A stretch of 64,000 bases of DNA, taken from NCBI GenBank assembly GCA_958296245.1, contig OY282458.1:2160197-2224196 (forward strand). The letters are read 5' to 3'. Both the position numbers and the translations under genes were made by a program. This DNA comes from an uncultured Dehalococcoidia bacterium. GTDB lineage: Bacteria; Chloroflexota; Dehalococcoidia; Lucifugimonadales; G958296245. Under the pieces are notes generated by a model. The model had not been told where the DNA came from. It worked only from the letters and a program-made list of their open reading frames with translations, and did not search any database. How positions within the stretch are numbered: position 1 is the stretch's first letter; the number at the start of each line of letters is the position of its first letter. Shown here in pieces: positions 32,336 to 41,194 of the stretch.

Positions 32336-33565
32336 TCAGCGTCCGGGCCAGATAGTCACCGACCCGTACACGCCGTCGTAGCCTGGCTCGATAGTCAGGT
32401 CGCCGTTTCGCACCCTTGATATGCCCTGTGCGACCCGCTCCCCGGCCAGCGGCGCGATCTCCCCTTCCGGCGCGTCGAGCAGCACGGCAAGCTCGCTGCC
32501 GAAGTGCGAGACCAGGGCCGCGTAGGCGGCGGTCGCCCGCTTCGCCGTGGGCCCGCACTCCAAAGCCTCCGAGACGATCTGGCCCAACGATGCCATCCTC
32601 CTGAACGGTGGGCGGCCGCTCCGGCTCCTTATGAGCCCCGCGCCGTCCACGTCGGCCTCCGCCGGCCTAGCGGACAACTCCTCCACCCGCTGCAGCACAC
32701 CCTTCGTCGTCGGCCTCCCGCACTTTGGACACCGACCGCCGCTCCGTGCAGCCGCAGCCGGGGATAGGCGCACCCCGCACTTCCGGTGACCGCTGTGATG
32801 GTACTTGCCCTCCTCCGGGAAGAGCTCCACCGTGTACTCGATCTGCTGGCGAGCCAGCGCGGCCCTGAGGCCGTCGTAGCTCGGCTCGCCTCGGAATACC
32901 GTAAGCTCTCGGCCCATCCGTCCGGGCGAGTGGGCGTCTGAGAACGAGACGATGGAGACGCCGTCCAGAGACGGCACGCGCCAGCACATGGCCGGGTCCG
33001 CCGACAACCCGCTCTCGACCGCGTGGACGCGCCCGGTCAGGTCGCCAAAGCACTCCTCCAGCGAGTCGAAGCCGGACTTGGCCCCGTAGAGGCCGAACCA
33101 GGGCGTCCACAGGTGCGCGGGAATTACGAAGCACCTTTCATCGACGTCCAGCGCCGCGGCGAGAAGGTCGCGCGGGGACAGACGCAGGGTTGGCCGCCCG
33201 TCGCCCTCGAGGCTGCCGCTGGACGCGAGTCGGGCGTTGATCGCGTCGACCGCGCCGAGGTTAGGCGCAAAGAGCAGGACGTGCACCCGCCGGCCCCGGC
33301 CTCCCTGCTGCGCGGTGCAGTTGACCTCCGTGCCCAGAATGAAGCTCACGCCGTCCAGCGCCAGCAGCCCGTCCGGCGTCTCCGAGAGCGCCGCGCGCGT
33401 CTCCTCGATCCATACGGGGTGGGTGAAGTCTGCCGTCGCCAGCAGGTCGATGCCCTTGGTCTTCGCCCCTCGTACCAGAGCGCCGAAGTCCAGGCTGCGG
33501 CTGGTCCCCATGGCGAACCGGGAGTGAGTGTGCAGGTCCGCGGCGTAGCTCATGACGAGGCCCAT
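32336..33565 (-). CDS. endoQ: Endonuclease Q-like PHP-domain DNA repair nuclease
   Basis: A 409-residue protein of the EndoQ family, which nicks 5' of deaminated bases (uracil, hypoxanthine) and abasic sites. The PHP metal site is built from ADLHTHSRFAMGTSR, TADFTHP, GTEVNC, PAHLWTPWFGLYGAKSGFDS and VSFSDAHSP. The zinc-binding insert has HRKCGVRLSP and RCPKCGRPTTKGVLQRVEEL, the second family mark. The C-terminal domain with AYAALVSHFGSEL and EGEIAPLAGERVAQGI completes the usual EndoQ layout. Start at ATG 33553 (MSYAADLHTH) is an alternative. First named from archaea; bacterial members are sparse. It does not appear to be in an operon. Confidence 0.88.
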   Translation of the reverse strand: MGLVMSYAADLHTHSRFAMGTSRSLDFGALVRGAKTKGIDLLATADFTHPVWIEETRAALSETPDGLLALDGVSFILGTEVNCTAQQGGRGRRVHVLLFAPNLGAVDAINARLASSGSLEGDGRPTLRLSPRDLLAAALDVDERCFVIPAHLWTPWFGLYGAKSGFDSLEECFGDLTGRVHAVESGLSADPAMCWRVPSLDGVSIVSFSDAHSPGRMGRELTVFRGEPSYDGLRAALARQQIEYTVELFPEEGKYHHSGHRKCGVRLSPAAAARSGGRCPKCGRPTTKGVLQRVEELSARPAEADVDGAGLIRSRSGRPPFRRMASLGQIVSEALECGPTAKRATAAYAALVSHFGSELAVLLDAPEGEIAPLAGERVAQGISRVRNGDLTIEPGYDGVYGSVTIWPGR

Positions 33566-33686
33566 GCATGGTTCGACAATGCACGCGCTGAGATTCCCGG
33601 GGTGCTCAGCGCCAACGGATTTTGCTCATCCCGTGGTCTTTAATTACATTCCAACGCGAACAGGACTTTTGACAAGCCTCAGCGCG

Positions 33687-34958
33687 TTATACGTAGTTGC
33701 CGCGGTCCACGCGGCCGCCGCCCAGGAACACGTCAGAGACGTTTCTAAGGGCCTTGATGTCCTTGGAAGGGTCGCCGTCCACGATCAGCACGTCTGCCGC
33801 CTTGCCGGCCGCCAGAGTGCCGACGGTGTCGTCTATCCGGCATGACTTGGCGGAGTCGCTGGTAGCCGAGACTATGGCTTCCATCGGAGACATGCCCACC
33901 TCCACGTGGGCTTCGACCTCGGCCTGGAAGTTGCCCATGGGATAGTATGCCCACGCCGAGTCCGAGCCGCACACGAGCCTGACGCCCTCGGCCCTGACCC
34001 TGGCGAAGTGCTCGGTGGTATCGTAGTAATGCCCTTTCAGCCGGTCGAGCTCGGTCTCCTCCGCGTCGGACAACCCCACGCTTTCCTTCTTGGCGGCGAG
34101 CCGGTCCATGCCGACCTTGCCCTGCGCCAACGTCGGGTTCAGGAAAACCCCGCGCTCGACGATCCTTTCGGTAATCTCGGGGCGGTAGACTATAGAGCCG
34201 TCCGGTTCGACTTGGCGCCCGTGAATGAGGGTGTCTACCCCGGCGTCCAGCGCGTTGACCATGGCCTGCGAGTTGGTGCAGTGGGCCGCGGTGTGCTTGC
34301 CGAACTTGTGCGCCTCGTTGCAGATGGCGGTCAACTCGTCGAGGTTGAAGGAAGGTAGAAGCGGGAAAGACGTCGCCGTGCTGCCTCCGCTGGCGGTGAT
34401 CTTGATGAAGTCGGAGCCCTCCTTGATCAGTTGGCGCACCGCCGCGGTGCACTCTACCGGGCCTGTAGCCTGAATGCCGAAGTAGCTCAGGTGCCCGCCG
34501 ATGATCGCCAACGGCCTGCCGGCCAGCACCAGCCGCGGCGAGGGCGTAACGCCCATCTCGACGGCCTGCCGCAGCATGAAGACGGTGCGGTTCTTGGCGC
34601 CGCAGTCGCGCACGGTGGTGACCCCTGAGTACAGGTGCTCCCTGGCGTTGTGCGCTGCTTGGAGCGTGAGTACCTCGTCGGGCAGCGTCGTCAGGTCGTC
34701 GCCGCGGCGGCCGTCGCCGATGCCGATTAGGTGGACGTGGCAATCTACGAGTCCGGGCAGGATGGTGGCGTCCCCGTAGTCGTATTCCTGGACCGGCGCT
34801 CCCTCCGGAGGAGCGACGGCCTCCTCCGTGCCGACGGCCCTGATCGCGCCATCCTCCACCAGGACCGCGCCGCGTTCGAGCGGTGGCCGGCCGGTGCCGT
34901 CGATCATTCGAGCAGCCTTGATCAGTTTGAACCCGCCGCTGTCTCGCCCCATCGTCAA
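33687..34958 (-). CDS. Imidazolonepropionase-like amidohydrolase, copy A
   Basis: A 423-residue metal-dependent amidohydrolase. VDCHVHLIGIG gives the HxH pair, FIKITASGGSTATS the Lys that is carbamylated in this family, AAHCTNSQAMVNALDAGVDTLIHG the next two His residues, and LVCGSDSAWA the last metal Asp. The N-terminal beta-sandwich (LIKAARMIDGTGRPPLERGAVLVED) and C-terminal TVGTLAAGKAADVLIVDGDPSKDI complete the fold. No signal peptide. About half identical to the adjacent copy B, from which it is separated by 39 bases. Members act on prolidase, imidazolone or aryl-amide substrates, so the substrate is open. Confidence 0.87.
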   Translation of the reverse strand: MTMGRDSGGFKLIKAARMIDGTGRPPLERGAVLVEDGAIRAVGTEEAVAPPEGAPVQEYDYGDATILPGLVDCHVHLIGIGDGRRGDDLTTLPDEVLTLQAAHNAREHLYSGVTTVRDCGAKNRTVFMLRQAVEMGVTPSPRLVLAGRPLAIIGGHLSYFGIQATGPVECTAAVRQLIKEGSDFIKITASGGSTATSFPLLPSFNLDELTAICNEAHKFGKHTAAHCTNSQAMVNALDAGVDTLIHGRQVEPDGSIVYRPEITERIVERGVFLNPTLAQGKVGMDRLAAKKESVGLSDAEETELDRLKGHYYDTTEHFARVRAEGVRLVCGSDSAWAYYPMGNFQAEVEAHVEVGMSPMEAIVSATSDSAKSCRIDDTVGTLAAGKAADVLIVDGDPSKDIKALRNVSDVFLGGGRVDRGNYV

Positions 34959-34997
34959 CCTCCTGCTGTCGTGCCGGCGCCCCTGGGGGAGCGCATC

Positions 34998-36296
34998 CTA
35001 CCCGTACTCCATGCGTGGTTGGATGGTGGCGGCGAGCGACTCCGGGGAGCCCCGGTCTATGCGGCGCCCCGCCGCGAAGACCTCCTTCACGTCCCAGAGC
35101 GCCATGACGTCCTCGGCGGGGTTGCCGCCCACGACGATTACGTCGGCCTCCTTGCCCGCCTCGAGTGTGCCGGTCACGCCGTCGATTCCAAGGGACTTAG
35201 CCGCCTCGCCGGTTACGGACTTCACCCCGTCCATGGCGGACATGCCCGCGGCGACCAGGCATTCGGTCTCGTAGACGGTGTTCCCGAGCTGGTAGCTGCC
35301 CCAGGACGAATCGGAGCCGGTGATTACCTTCAAGCCCATCTCCAAGAGCCTGCGGCAGTCGTCTAGGGCGTGGTCCAGCTGGGACCTGCGCCAGTCGAAG
35401 TCCGCTTGCTCGCGCGGCGTCAGCTTCCGCGACTCGCGCAGTCGGAGGAAGTCCCAGACGAGAGCCCTAAAGACGTGGAGCGTCGGGTTGACGTATGCGT
35501 CCTGGTCCGCGATGCGTTCCGCCACGTCCTCGCGGAATACGTAGGAGCCGTCGAGTTCCCTGAACGTGCAGTGGATGATCATGTCGACGCCGGCGTCGAG
35601 GCAGTTGACGATTCCCTGCGTGGAGGTGCAGTGCGCGGCGGTCAGCTTGCCTAGCTTGTGCGCCTCCTCGGCGATCGCCGTCAGCTCGTCGCGGTTGAAC
35701 GACGGCAGCAGGGGATACGACGTCTTGGTGCTGCCCCCGGTGGCGGTGATCTTGATATAGTCGGCGCCCTCCTTGATCAGCTGCCTAACCATAGCCCTCG
35801 CGGGCTGGGGGCCGGTGACCTCCGATCCCATGTAGCCCATGTGCCCCCCGATCGTCGCCACGGGGCGGCCGCAGAGCACCATCCGAGGCCCAATCTCCCG
35901 CCCGTCTTCGATGGCGCCGCGCAGCCGGAACATGGTGTCGTTCTTGGGGCCGTTTTCCCGTATAGACGTGACCCCTGAGAACAGCGAGACCCTGGCGTTG
36001 CGCGCGGACTGGAGGGTGAGGACTTCGTCGGGCAGCAGGGCGAGGTCGTCGCCAAGGCGTCCGTCGCCGAAGCCGTTATGGTGTGTGTGGCAGTCCACCA
36101 TGCCGGGCATGACGGTGGCTCCGGGGTATTCGAAGACCTCGATTCGGTCTCCCGCCGCCGCCTCGGCCTGCGGCCCCACAGCTGCGATCTTGGCGCCCAT
36201 GAGCAGCACCGCGCCGCCCGTCAAGGGCTTGTCGGAGAGGCCGTCGATCAGCCTGGCTGCCCGAATGAGCTTGAGGGGTTCTTCCCCGTCGTTCAA
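34998..36296 (-). CDS. Imidazolonepropionase-like amidohydrolase, copy B
   Basis: A 432-residue paralogue of copy A with the same metal ligands: VDCHTHHNGFG, YIKITATGGSTKTS, TAAHCTSTQGIVNCLDAGVDMIIH and VITGSDSSWGSY. The copies diverge most in the active-site loop after the last His (CTFRELDGSYVF against GRQVEPDGSIVY), which suggests different substrates. Its ATG overlaps the stop of the bPH2 gene by four bases, so the operon order is bPH2, copy B, copy A. Confidence 0.87.
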   Translation of the reverse strand: MNDGEEPLKLIRAARLIDGLSDKPLTGGAVLLMGAKIAAVGPQAEAAAGDRIEVFEYPGATVMPGMVDCHTHHNGFGDGRLGDDLALLPDEVLTLQSARNARVSLFSGVTSIRENGPKNDTMFRLRGAIEDGREIGPRMVLCGRPVATIGGHMGYMGSEVTGPQPARAMVRQLIKEGADYIKITATGGSTKTSYPLLPSFNRDELTAIAEEAHKLGKLTAAHCTSTQGIVNCLDAGVDMIIHCTFRELDGSYVFREDVAERIADQDAYVNPTLHVFRALVWDFLRLRESRKLTPREQADFDWRRSQLDHALDDCRRLLEMGLKVITGSDSSWGSYQLGNTVYETECLVAAGMSAMDGVKSVTGEAAKSLGIDGVTGTLEAGKEADVIVVGGNPAEDVMALWDVKEVFAAGRRIDRGSPESLAATIQPRMEYG

Positions 36297-36865
36297 GAGC
36301 GGCCCCGCCTTTCGGGGCCGTCGTCCTCATCATCCTCATCGCCGGCGTCGAGTTCGCCGTCAGCGTCTTGGGGGTCTTCCTCGTCCTCGGCGGCGGCGTC
36401 GATCAACTCCTTGATTCGGTCGGAGACGGCCGGGCCGAGGGGAACGTAGCTCAGATCGGCAACCGCGCCATTGTCCAGCATCACGTCCACGGTCTGGTAG
36501 CCGAGGGTCTTGCCGAACAGGCCGAACCTCGATCGGACGTCCTTCAGGCGGTTGATCGGGATGGGGACCCGTTGCACGCCGAAGATGCCGCCCCTCTTGT
36601 ATATGAGCGCCCGGTCGGTGATCGTGTACGAGGTCCTACGTTGCGCTATGTACCTCGGAACGACGACTACGAGGACGACGAGCAGACCGGTAATCTCTTC
36701 AAAGAATCCCAAGTAGTAGATTACGGCTGCTATCGCCAGCCAGGGGAGCGACGACCAGAGCCACGCTAAGGCGACCTGCCGCACGACGATGGCGTCGTCT
36801 CCGACATCCGGCTCGTACTGATCGTCCGGTTGGGGCTGTTCTTCCTCGGGTCTCTCTTGGCTCAT
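36293..36865 (-). CDS. bPH2-domain membrane protein
   Basis: A 190-residue protein starting at ATG 36865, with GAGG six bases ahead. An acidic cytoplasmic N-terminus leads into two membrane helices (LAWLWSSLPWLAIAAVIYYLG and EITGLLVVLVVVVPRYIA). A bacterial PH (YdbS/bPH2) domain follows: RRTSYTITDRALIYKRGGIFGVQRVPIPINRLKDV. The C-terminal 40 residues are nearly all Asp and Glu. Function unknown in the family, probably envelope stress or signalling. Heads the amidohydrolase operon through an ATGA overlap. Confidence 0.8.
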   Translation of the reverse strand: MSQERPEEEQPQPDDQYEPDVGDDAIVVRQVALAWLWSSLPWLAIAAVIYYLGFFEEITGLLVVLVVVVPRYIAQRRTSYTITDRALIYKRGGIFGVQRVPIPINRLKDVRSRFGLFGKTLGYQTVDVMLDNGAVADLSYVPLGPAVSDRIKELIDAAAEDEEDPQDADGELDAGDEDDEDDGPERRGRS

Positions 36866-36957
36866 GGGCGGCCTCGTGTGGGATGCGCCGTGACCGGCCC
36901 GGACAGTATACACGAGCGGAGGCCACGCCACCTTGGATGATGCGCTCTGCCGGAGGC

Positions 36958-37299
36958 TCAGGGCCTTCGGGCGGATCTGAGCATACCCTTGAGCTGCTCG
37001 TTCTCCTCGTGGAGGCGCTGTACTTCTCCGTTGGCGTAGTGCAGCCGGTCCATCAGCCGCATCACGACCTCGACGCCTGCGAGGTTGACGCCGAGGTCCT
37101 CCATGAGGTTTCGTATTCGCCTGACTCGCTCGATGTCCCTGCGCGAGTAGACACGCCGATTGCCCCCCGTGCGGTGCGGCTCGACGAGGCCGATCCGCTC
37201 ATAATATCTGAGGGTCTGCGTCTGAACGCCCAGCATTCGGGCCGCCACGCTTATGACGAAGCAGGGTTCCTCGTATCCGAACATCTCCTCGGTGGTCAT
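36958..37299 (-). CDS. hspR: MerR-family heat-shock repressor HspR
   Basis: A 113-residue protein. The winged helix-turn-helix is at residues 14-75: CFVISVAARMLGVQTQTLRYYERIGLVEPHRTGGNRRVYSRRDIERVRRI (split across the MerR pattern LRYYERIGL). A helical C-terminal region (GVEVVMRLMDRLHYANGEVQRLHEEN) forms the dimer coil. HspR uses DnaK to repress dnaKJ and hsp20 operons. It lies six bases after dnaJ in the same operon. dnaK and grpE are not in the window, so this is a separate chaperone unit. Confidence 0.9.
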   Translation of the reverse strand: MTTEEMFGYEEPCFVISVAARMLGVQTQTLRYYERIGLVEPHRTGGNRRVYSRRDIERVRRIRNLMEDLGVNLAGVEVVMRLMDRLHYANGEVQRLHEENEQLKGMLRSARRP

Positions 37300-37305
37300 T
37301 CGAGC

Positions 37306-38181
37306 CTACCCCTTCCGGCGCGCCGCTTTCAGCTTCTCGACCAGGCCGCGCTCTTCGTCGCTCAAACCCGTCGGCATGACGGGCCGCACAACCAAGTACA
37401 GGTCGCCCCGAGCGTCCGGCTGGCCCAGCTTAGGCATCCCTTGGCCTGCCAGACGGATGCGCTGTCCGCCCCGGCTTTCGGCTGGCACGGTAACATCCAG
37501 CATGCCCTTGATCGTCTGGACCACCGCTTTGCCGCCGAGTATGACGTCCTCGAAGGGCACGTCTATGTCTAAGTACAGGTCGTTGCCTGTGCGCGTGAAC
37601 CTCGGGTGAGGCGCCACAGCCACCTTCAGCAACAGGTCTTGACCCTCACCCGGTCTGACGCGCACCACTGAGCCGTTATCGACGCCGGCGGGAATGGCGA
37701 CCTCTATTCGACGCACGCGGCCTCCTTCGGTGATCGTGACCCTTCGGACCGTACCGGAATATGCCTCTTCCAAGTCGATCTGCACGTCCGTTTCCAAGGA
37801 GCGGCTTGGAGCAGCCGCGCCCGCGCTGAAGACGTCCCCAAAGCCTCCCAGCAGATCGTCGATGCCGGAGGGGCTGCCGTAGCCGCGCCGGGGGCGCCCG
37901 GTCCTCCACGTGAACGGGGGGCCGCCGGCTCCAAATTTGGCCTCGATCTCGTCGGCGTGCTTCCACTTATCCCCGTACCTGTCGTACTTCTTCCTATTCT
38001 CAGAGTTGGACAGGACCTCGTTAGCTTCGCTGATTTCCTTGAACCGCTTCTCGGCGGCCTTGTCGCCGGGGTTGAGGTCGGGATGGTAGGTGCGGGCCAG
38101 CTTCCTGAATGCCTGCCGGATGTCATTCTGGCTGGCATTCCTTGAAACGCCGAGCGCGTCATAGTAGTTTTGTGTAGCCAT
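37306..38181 (-). CDS. dnaJ: DnaJ-family co-chaperone (CbpA-like)
   Basis: A 291-residue type B J-protein. ATG 38181 gives MATQNYYDALGVSRNA; an upstream open stretch has no J-domain relation. The HPD motif lies in RTYHPDLNPGDKAAEKRFKEI. A Gly/Phe-poor linker leads to the C-terminal substrate-binding domains (VQIDLEEAYSGTVRRV, PHPRFTRTGNDLYLDIDVPFEDVILGGKAVV). There is no zinc finger, so this is the DnaJ2/CbpA form. hspR follows it, and it is divergent from hsp20. Confidence 0.93.
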   Translation of the reverse strand: MATQNYYDALGVSRNASQNDIRQAFRKLARTYHPDLNPGDKAAEKRFKEISEANEVLSNSENRKKYDRYGDKWKHADEIEAKFGAGGPPFTWRTGRPRRGYGSPSGIDDLLGGFGDVFSAGAAAPSRSLETDVQIDLEEAYSGTVRRVTITEGGRVRRIEVAIPAGVDNGSVVRVRPGEGQDLLLKVAVAPHPRFTRTGNDLYLDIDVPFEDVILGGKAVVQTIKGMLDVTVPAESRGGQRIRLAGQGMPKLGQPDARGDLYLVVRPVMPTGLSDEERGLVEKLKAARRKG

Positions 38182-38373
38182 GACTATAAGTTTGCTGCGG
38201 GAGGCGTTGACCCGGAAAAGGCCCCTTTCCATTCTCAGGATACCATATCATACTAAGAGTATCGACCCTAAGTATAGTAATTACTTCATATCACTTGACA
38301 CCATATCACTAGTATTGCTATACTTCGGACATAGGCCCCCGGATGGGCTAATTAGAACATAGGAGGGATTAGC
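38182..38373. promoter_or_regulatory. Shared divergent heat-shock control region
   Basis: 192 bases, AT-rich against GC-rich surroundings. Plus-strand promoter TTGACA (38295-38300), 18 bases, TATACT (38319-38324) for hsp20. CATATCACT occurs at 38287-38295 and 38302-38310 (period 15) and flanks the -35; CATATCAta occurs again at 38244-38252. These direct repeats are candidate operators. A minus-strand TATACT-like box near 38269-38274 could serve dnaJ. I see no classical HAIR (CTTGAGT-N7-ACTCAAG) element. Confidence 0.6.
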
Positions 38374-38817
38374 ATGGTTTTGCACAGAGGGTACCCAAGG
38401 ACGGACGCGCGGAGGTTTGAGGACGCCATGGACAGGTTCTGGCGGGGGTTTGGGCTGAGGCCGTTCACCTACGGAGACGTGGGAGCGGGAGCGCTGGCGG
38501 TGGATGTCGCGGAGGCGGACGAGAAGGTGACGATCACGGCGTCGCTGCCCGGCTTGGGCGCCGACGAGATCGAGGTCACGGCCCATGACGGGGTTCTGAC
38601 GATCGAGGGCAGGTCTTCCCGTGAGGATGAGGTTGGGGATGGCCGCTACCTGGTCCGCGAGCGGCGCGTCGGCGCGGTACGCAGGTCGGTGCGCCTGCCG
38701 GAGGCCGTCGACGCGGAGAGAGCGGAGTCGGCCTACGAGAACGGCGTGCTCACGGTGACCCTTCCTAAGCGGGAGGAGAGGAAGGCCCGGAAGATAGAGG
38801 TGAAGGCCAGGTCCTAG
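38374..38817 (+). CDS. Small heat-shock protein, Hsp20/alpha-crystallin type
   Basis: A 147-residue holdase. The N-terminal arm (RFEDAMDRFWRGFGLRP) is followed by the alpha-crystallin domain (LAVDVAEADEKVTITASLPGLGADEIEVTAHDGVLTIEGRS) and the C-terminal ENGVLTVTLPKREERKARKIEV with the I/L-x-I/L-like end. AGGAGGG precedes the ATG. Ends at a strong terminator. Confidence 0.95.
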   Translation: MVLHRGYPRTDARRFEDAMDRFWRGFGLRPFTYGDVGAGALAVDVAEADEKVTITASLPGLGADEIEVTAHDGVLTIEGRSSREDEVGDGRYLVRERRVGAVRRSVRLPEAVDAERAESAYENGVLTVTLPKREERKARKIEVKARS

Positions 38818-38846
38818 CTCTGCTGCCGTCGGTCCCTGGCTTGAGT

Positions 38847-38880
38847 GAGGCCCCCGCCGGGGCGGGGGCCTCGGTTTTTC
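38847..38880 (+). terminator. Rho-independent terminator of hsp20
   Basis: GAGGCCCCCGCC pairs with GGCGGGGGCCTC, followed by GGTTTTTC. A 10-12 base-pair stem with a T run, 30 bases after the hsp20 stop. Confidence 0.9.
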
Positions 38881-38889
38881 TTAGCGCTG

Positions 38890-39651
38890 CTATTCTCCAG
38901 GAGGCCGCCTGCGCGGCGCCAGAGCCTTCGAGGCTTTGGCGAGGCCGCCGAGCTTGAGGCGTAGGAGGCCTTTGAGGTTGCGCGCCGCCGTGGGGATGAC
39001 CCTTACCCTTGTGTCGGGGTCGTCCGTCCACGTAACGGGAAGTTCCTTGATCCGGTACCCGTTCTTCTCCGCGATTATGAGCAGTTCGGTATCGAAGAAC
39101 CAGCCCGTGTCTTCCACGACTGGCATGAGTGCTTGGGCCGCTTGGCGGCTGATCGCCTTGAAGCCGCATTGGGCGTCGCGGAATCGTGTTAGGTAGAGGA
39201 CGCGGAAGATCATGCTGTACGCCCTCGACGTCACCTCCCGGCGGAACTGCCGTCCGATGACACGGGAGCCTTTTTGGAGCCGGGAGCCGATTGCGATGTC
39301 AAACCCGTTAAGCTCTATGGCCTCTACGGCGTCGATCAGGCTGGCTAGGTCGGTGGAGAGGTCAACGTCCATGTAGGCGAGGATGTCGGCGCCGCTTTCG
39401 CTCCAAGCCTTGCGAATGGCTCGCCCCCGGCCCCTCACGCCGAGGTCTATCACCCCGACGTTCGACATGGTTTCGGAGAGACGGGCGGCGACTTGGGGGG
39501 TGGAGTCGGTGGATCCGTTCTCGGCGATCAGGATACGCCAGTCGTACGAGTCGAGGTTGGCGCTCAGGAATGCGTGCAGCTTTCTGACGCTGGCCTCCAA
39601 ACCCTTTTCTTCGTTGAGCACCGGGAGGACGATTTCTATTGACGCGGCCAT
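38890..39651 (-). CDS. Glycosyltransferase family 2 (dolichyl-phosphate-mannose-synthase-like)
   Basis: A 253-residue GT-A enzyme. IEIVLPVLNEEKGLEASVRKL is the nucleotide-sugar N-terminus, ILIAENGSTDSTPQVA and ILAYMDVDLSTDLASL (DxD with metal) follow, and DAQCGFKAISRQAA is the DPM-like acceptor loop. No transmembrane anchor except perhaps the C-terminus. It may transfer a hexose to a lipid carrier. The start is 16 bases from purH on the same strand. Confidence 0.85.
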   Translation of the reverse strand: MAASIEIVLPVLNEEKGLEASVRKLHAFLSANLDSYDWRILIAENGSTDSTPQVAARLSETMSNVGVIDLGVRGRGRAIRKAWSESGADILAYMDVDLSTDLASLIDAVEAIELNGFDIAIGSRLQKGSRVIGRQFRREVTSRAYSMIFRVLYLTRFRDAQCGFKAISRQAAQALMPVVEDTGWFFDTELLIIAEKNGYRIKELPVTWTDDPDTRVRVIPTAARNLKGLLRLKLGGLAKASKALAPRRRPPGE

Positions 39652-39667
39652 TGGTGCTGACGCCGTT

Positions 39668-41194
39668 TCAGTGGAGGAAGTGCCGTGTTCCGGTGAATAC
39701 CATAGCCACCCCGAGCTTGTTGGCGGCCTCGATCACCTCTTGATCGCGGAGCGAGCCGCCAGGCTGGACGATGGCTGTTACGCCGCCGGCGGCGGCTATT
39801 TCGACGTTGTCGGCGAAGGGCATGAAGGCGTCGGAGGCGAGCGCGCTGCCTCGCGCTTCGTCACCTGCGAGCCGCAGTGCAAGGTGAACGCTGGTAACCC
39901 TGTTGGGCTGTCCTGCACCCATTCCGACCATGGCGTTGTCCCTGGCCAGGACGATGGCGTTGGACTTGACGTGTCGGGAGGCCTTCCACGCGAGAGCCAA
40001 GTCTCTGCGCTCGGGTCCGTTCGGCGCCCTGTCCGTCACCACCTCCCAGGAGCTGAAGTCCTCGTCGGAGACGTCCGCCGCCTGGATGAGCGCCCCGCCG
40101 CCGATCTTCCGGGCATCCAGGCGGTCTCCGGGTCCACGTTCGGGCGCGGCCCTCAGCACCCTGAGTTGCTTTCGTCTCTTCAGGATGCTCAAGGCTTCGG
40201 GTTCGAAGTCCGGGGCTACGACGATGTGGTAGAGGACTCCGCGCATCGCCTCGGACGTTGCTGCCGTTACAGTGCGGTTGAACCCCAGTATGCCGCCGTA
40301 GGCCGAGGTGGGGTCTCCTTCGAGCGCGCGCTTATAGGCGGTCGGCTGGTCTGGGTGGACGGCGAGGCCGCAGGGGTTGGCGTGTTTTATGACTGTGGCC
40401 ATCGGCGATTCGAAGTCGCAGGCGATCCGCCAGGCCGCGTCTGCGTCGAGGATGTTCGTGAAGGACAAGGCCATCCCGTGCAGTCGCTCCGCGCGCGCTA
40501 TGCCGCCCGTCGATAGGGGATCGGCGTAGAGGGCGCCCGTTTGGTGGGGGTTTTCGCCGTAGCGCAGGTCGTCGAGCTTCTCGTAGCCCAGGGTGATCTG
40601 GCCGCTGAGGGAGTTGTTGGGGCCGGCCAAGTACCGTGATATTGCGGTGTCGTATGCCGCGACGTGTTGGAATGCCTTCTGGGCGAGCCGTTGCCGGTCT
40701 TCACGCGATATGGACGGTGGAGTTCCGTTGAGCCTTTCGGCGACCCAACCATAGTCCGCCGGGTCGACGACCACGATCACGTCCGGGAAGTTCTTGGCGG
40801 CGGCTCGGATCATCGCTGGGCCGCCGACGTCGATGTTCTCCAAGGCTTGGTCTAGGGCCGCTCCAGGGCCGGAGACGGTCTCCACGAACGGGTACAGGTT
40901 CACCACCACGACGTCGATGGTGTCGATCAGGTGGTGCGCCAGTTGGGCCGCGTCGTTTTCGTTGCCGCGCCGGGCCAGAATGCCGGCGTGTACGCTGGGG
41001 TGTAGGGTCTTGACCCGGCCATCCATTAGTTCAGGGAAGCCGGTGATCCGGGAGACCTGGGTCACCGGCAATCCCGCTTCCTCGAGGGCGGCGCCGGTGC
41101 CTCCCGTACTTGCCAACTCAAAGCCGGCTTCGAGCAGTGCGCGGGCGAAGCCGGGGAGGTCGGTCCTGTCGGACGTGCTAATCAGCGCTTTCAT
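39668..41194 (-). CDS. purH: Bifunctional AICAR formyltransferase/IMP cyclohydrolase
   Basis: A 508-residue enzyme of the last two steps of IMP synthesis. Residues 1-150 form the cyclohydrolase (MGS-like) domain: ISTSDRTDLPGFARALLEAGFELASTGGT and GRVKTLHPSVHAGIL. The rest is the transformylase: LRYGENPHQTGAL, VIKHANPCGLAV, and FMPFADNVEIAAAGGVTAIVQPGGSLRDQEVIEAA (with the catalytic Lys-His pair in KHANPCG). Complete. Confidence 0.97.
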   Translation of the reverse strand: MKALISTSDRTDLPGFARALLEAGFELASTGGTGAALEEAGLPVTQVSRITGFPELMDGRVKTLHPSVHAGILARRGNENDAAQLAHHLIDTIDVVVVNLYPFVETVSGPGAALDQALENIDVGGPAMIRAAAKNFPDVIVVVDPADYGWVAERLNGTPPSISREDRQRLAQKAFQHVAAYDTAISRYLAGPNNSLSGQITLGYEKLDDLRYGENPHQTGALYADPLSTGGIARAERLHGMALSFTNILDADAAWRIACDFESPMATVIKHANPCGLAVHPDQPTAYKRALEGDPTSAYGGILGFNRTVTAATSEAMRGVLYHIVVAPDFEPEALSILKRRKQLRVLRAAPERGPGDRLDARKIGGGALIQAADVSDEDFSSWEVVTDRAPNGPERRDLALAWKASRHVKSNAIVLARDNAMVGMGAGQPNRVTSVHLALRLAGDEARGSALASDAFMPFADNVEIAAAGGVTAIVQPGGSLRDQEVIEAANKLGVAMVFTGTRHFLH

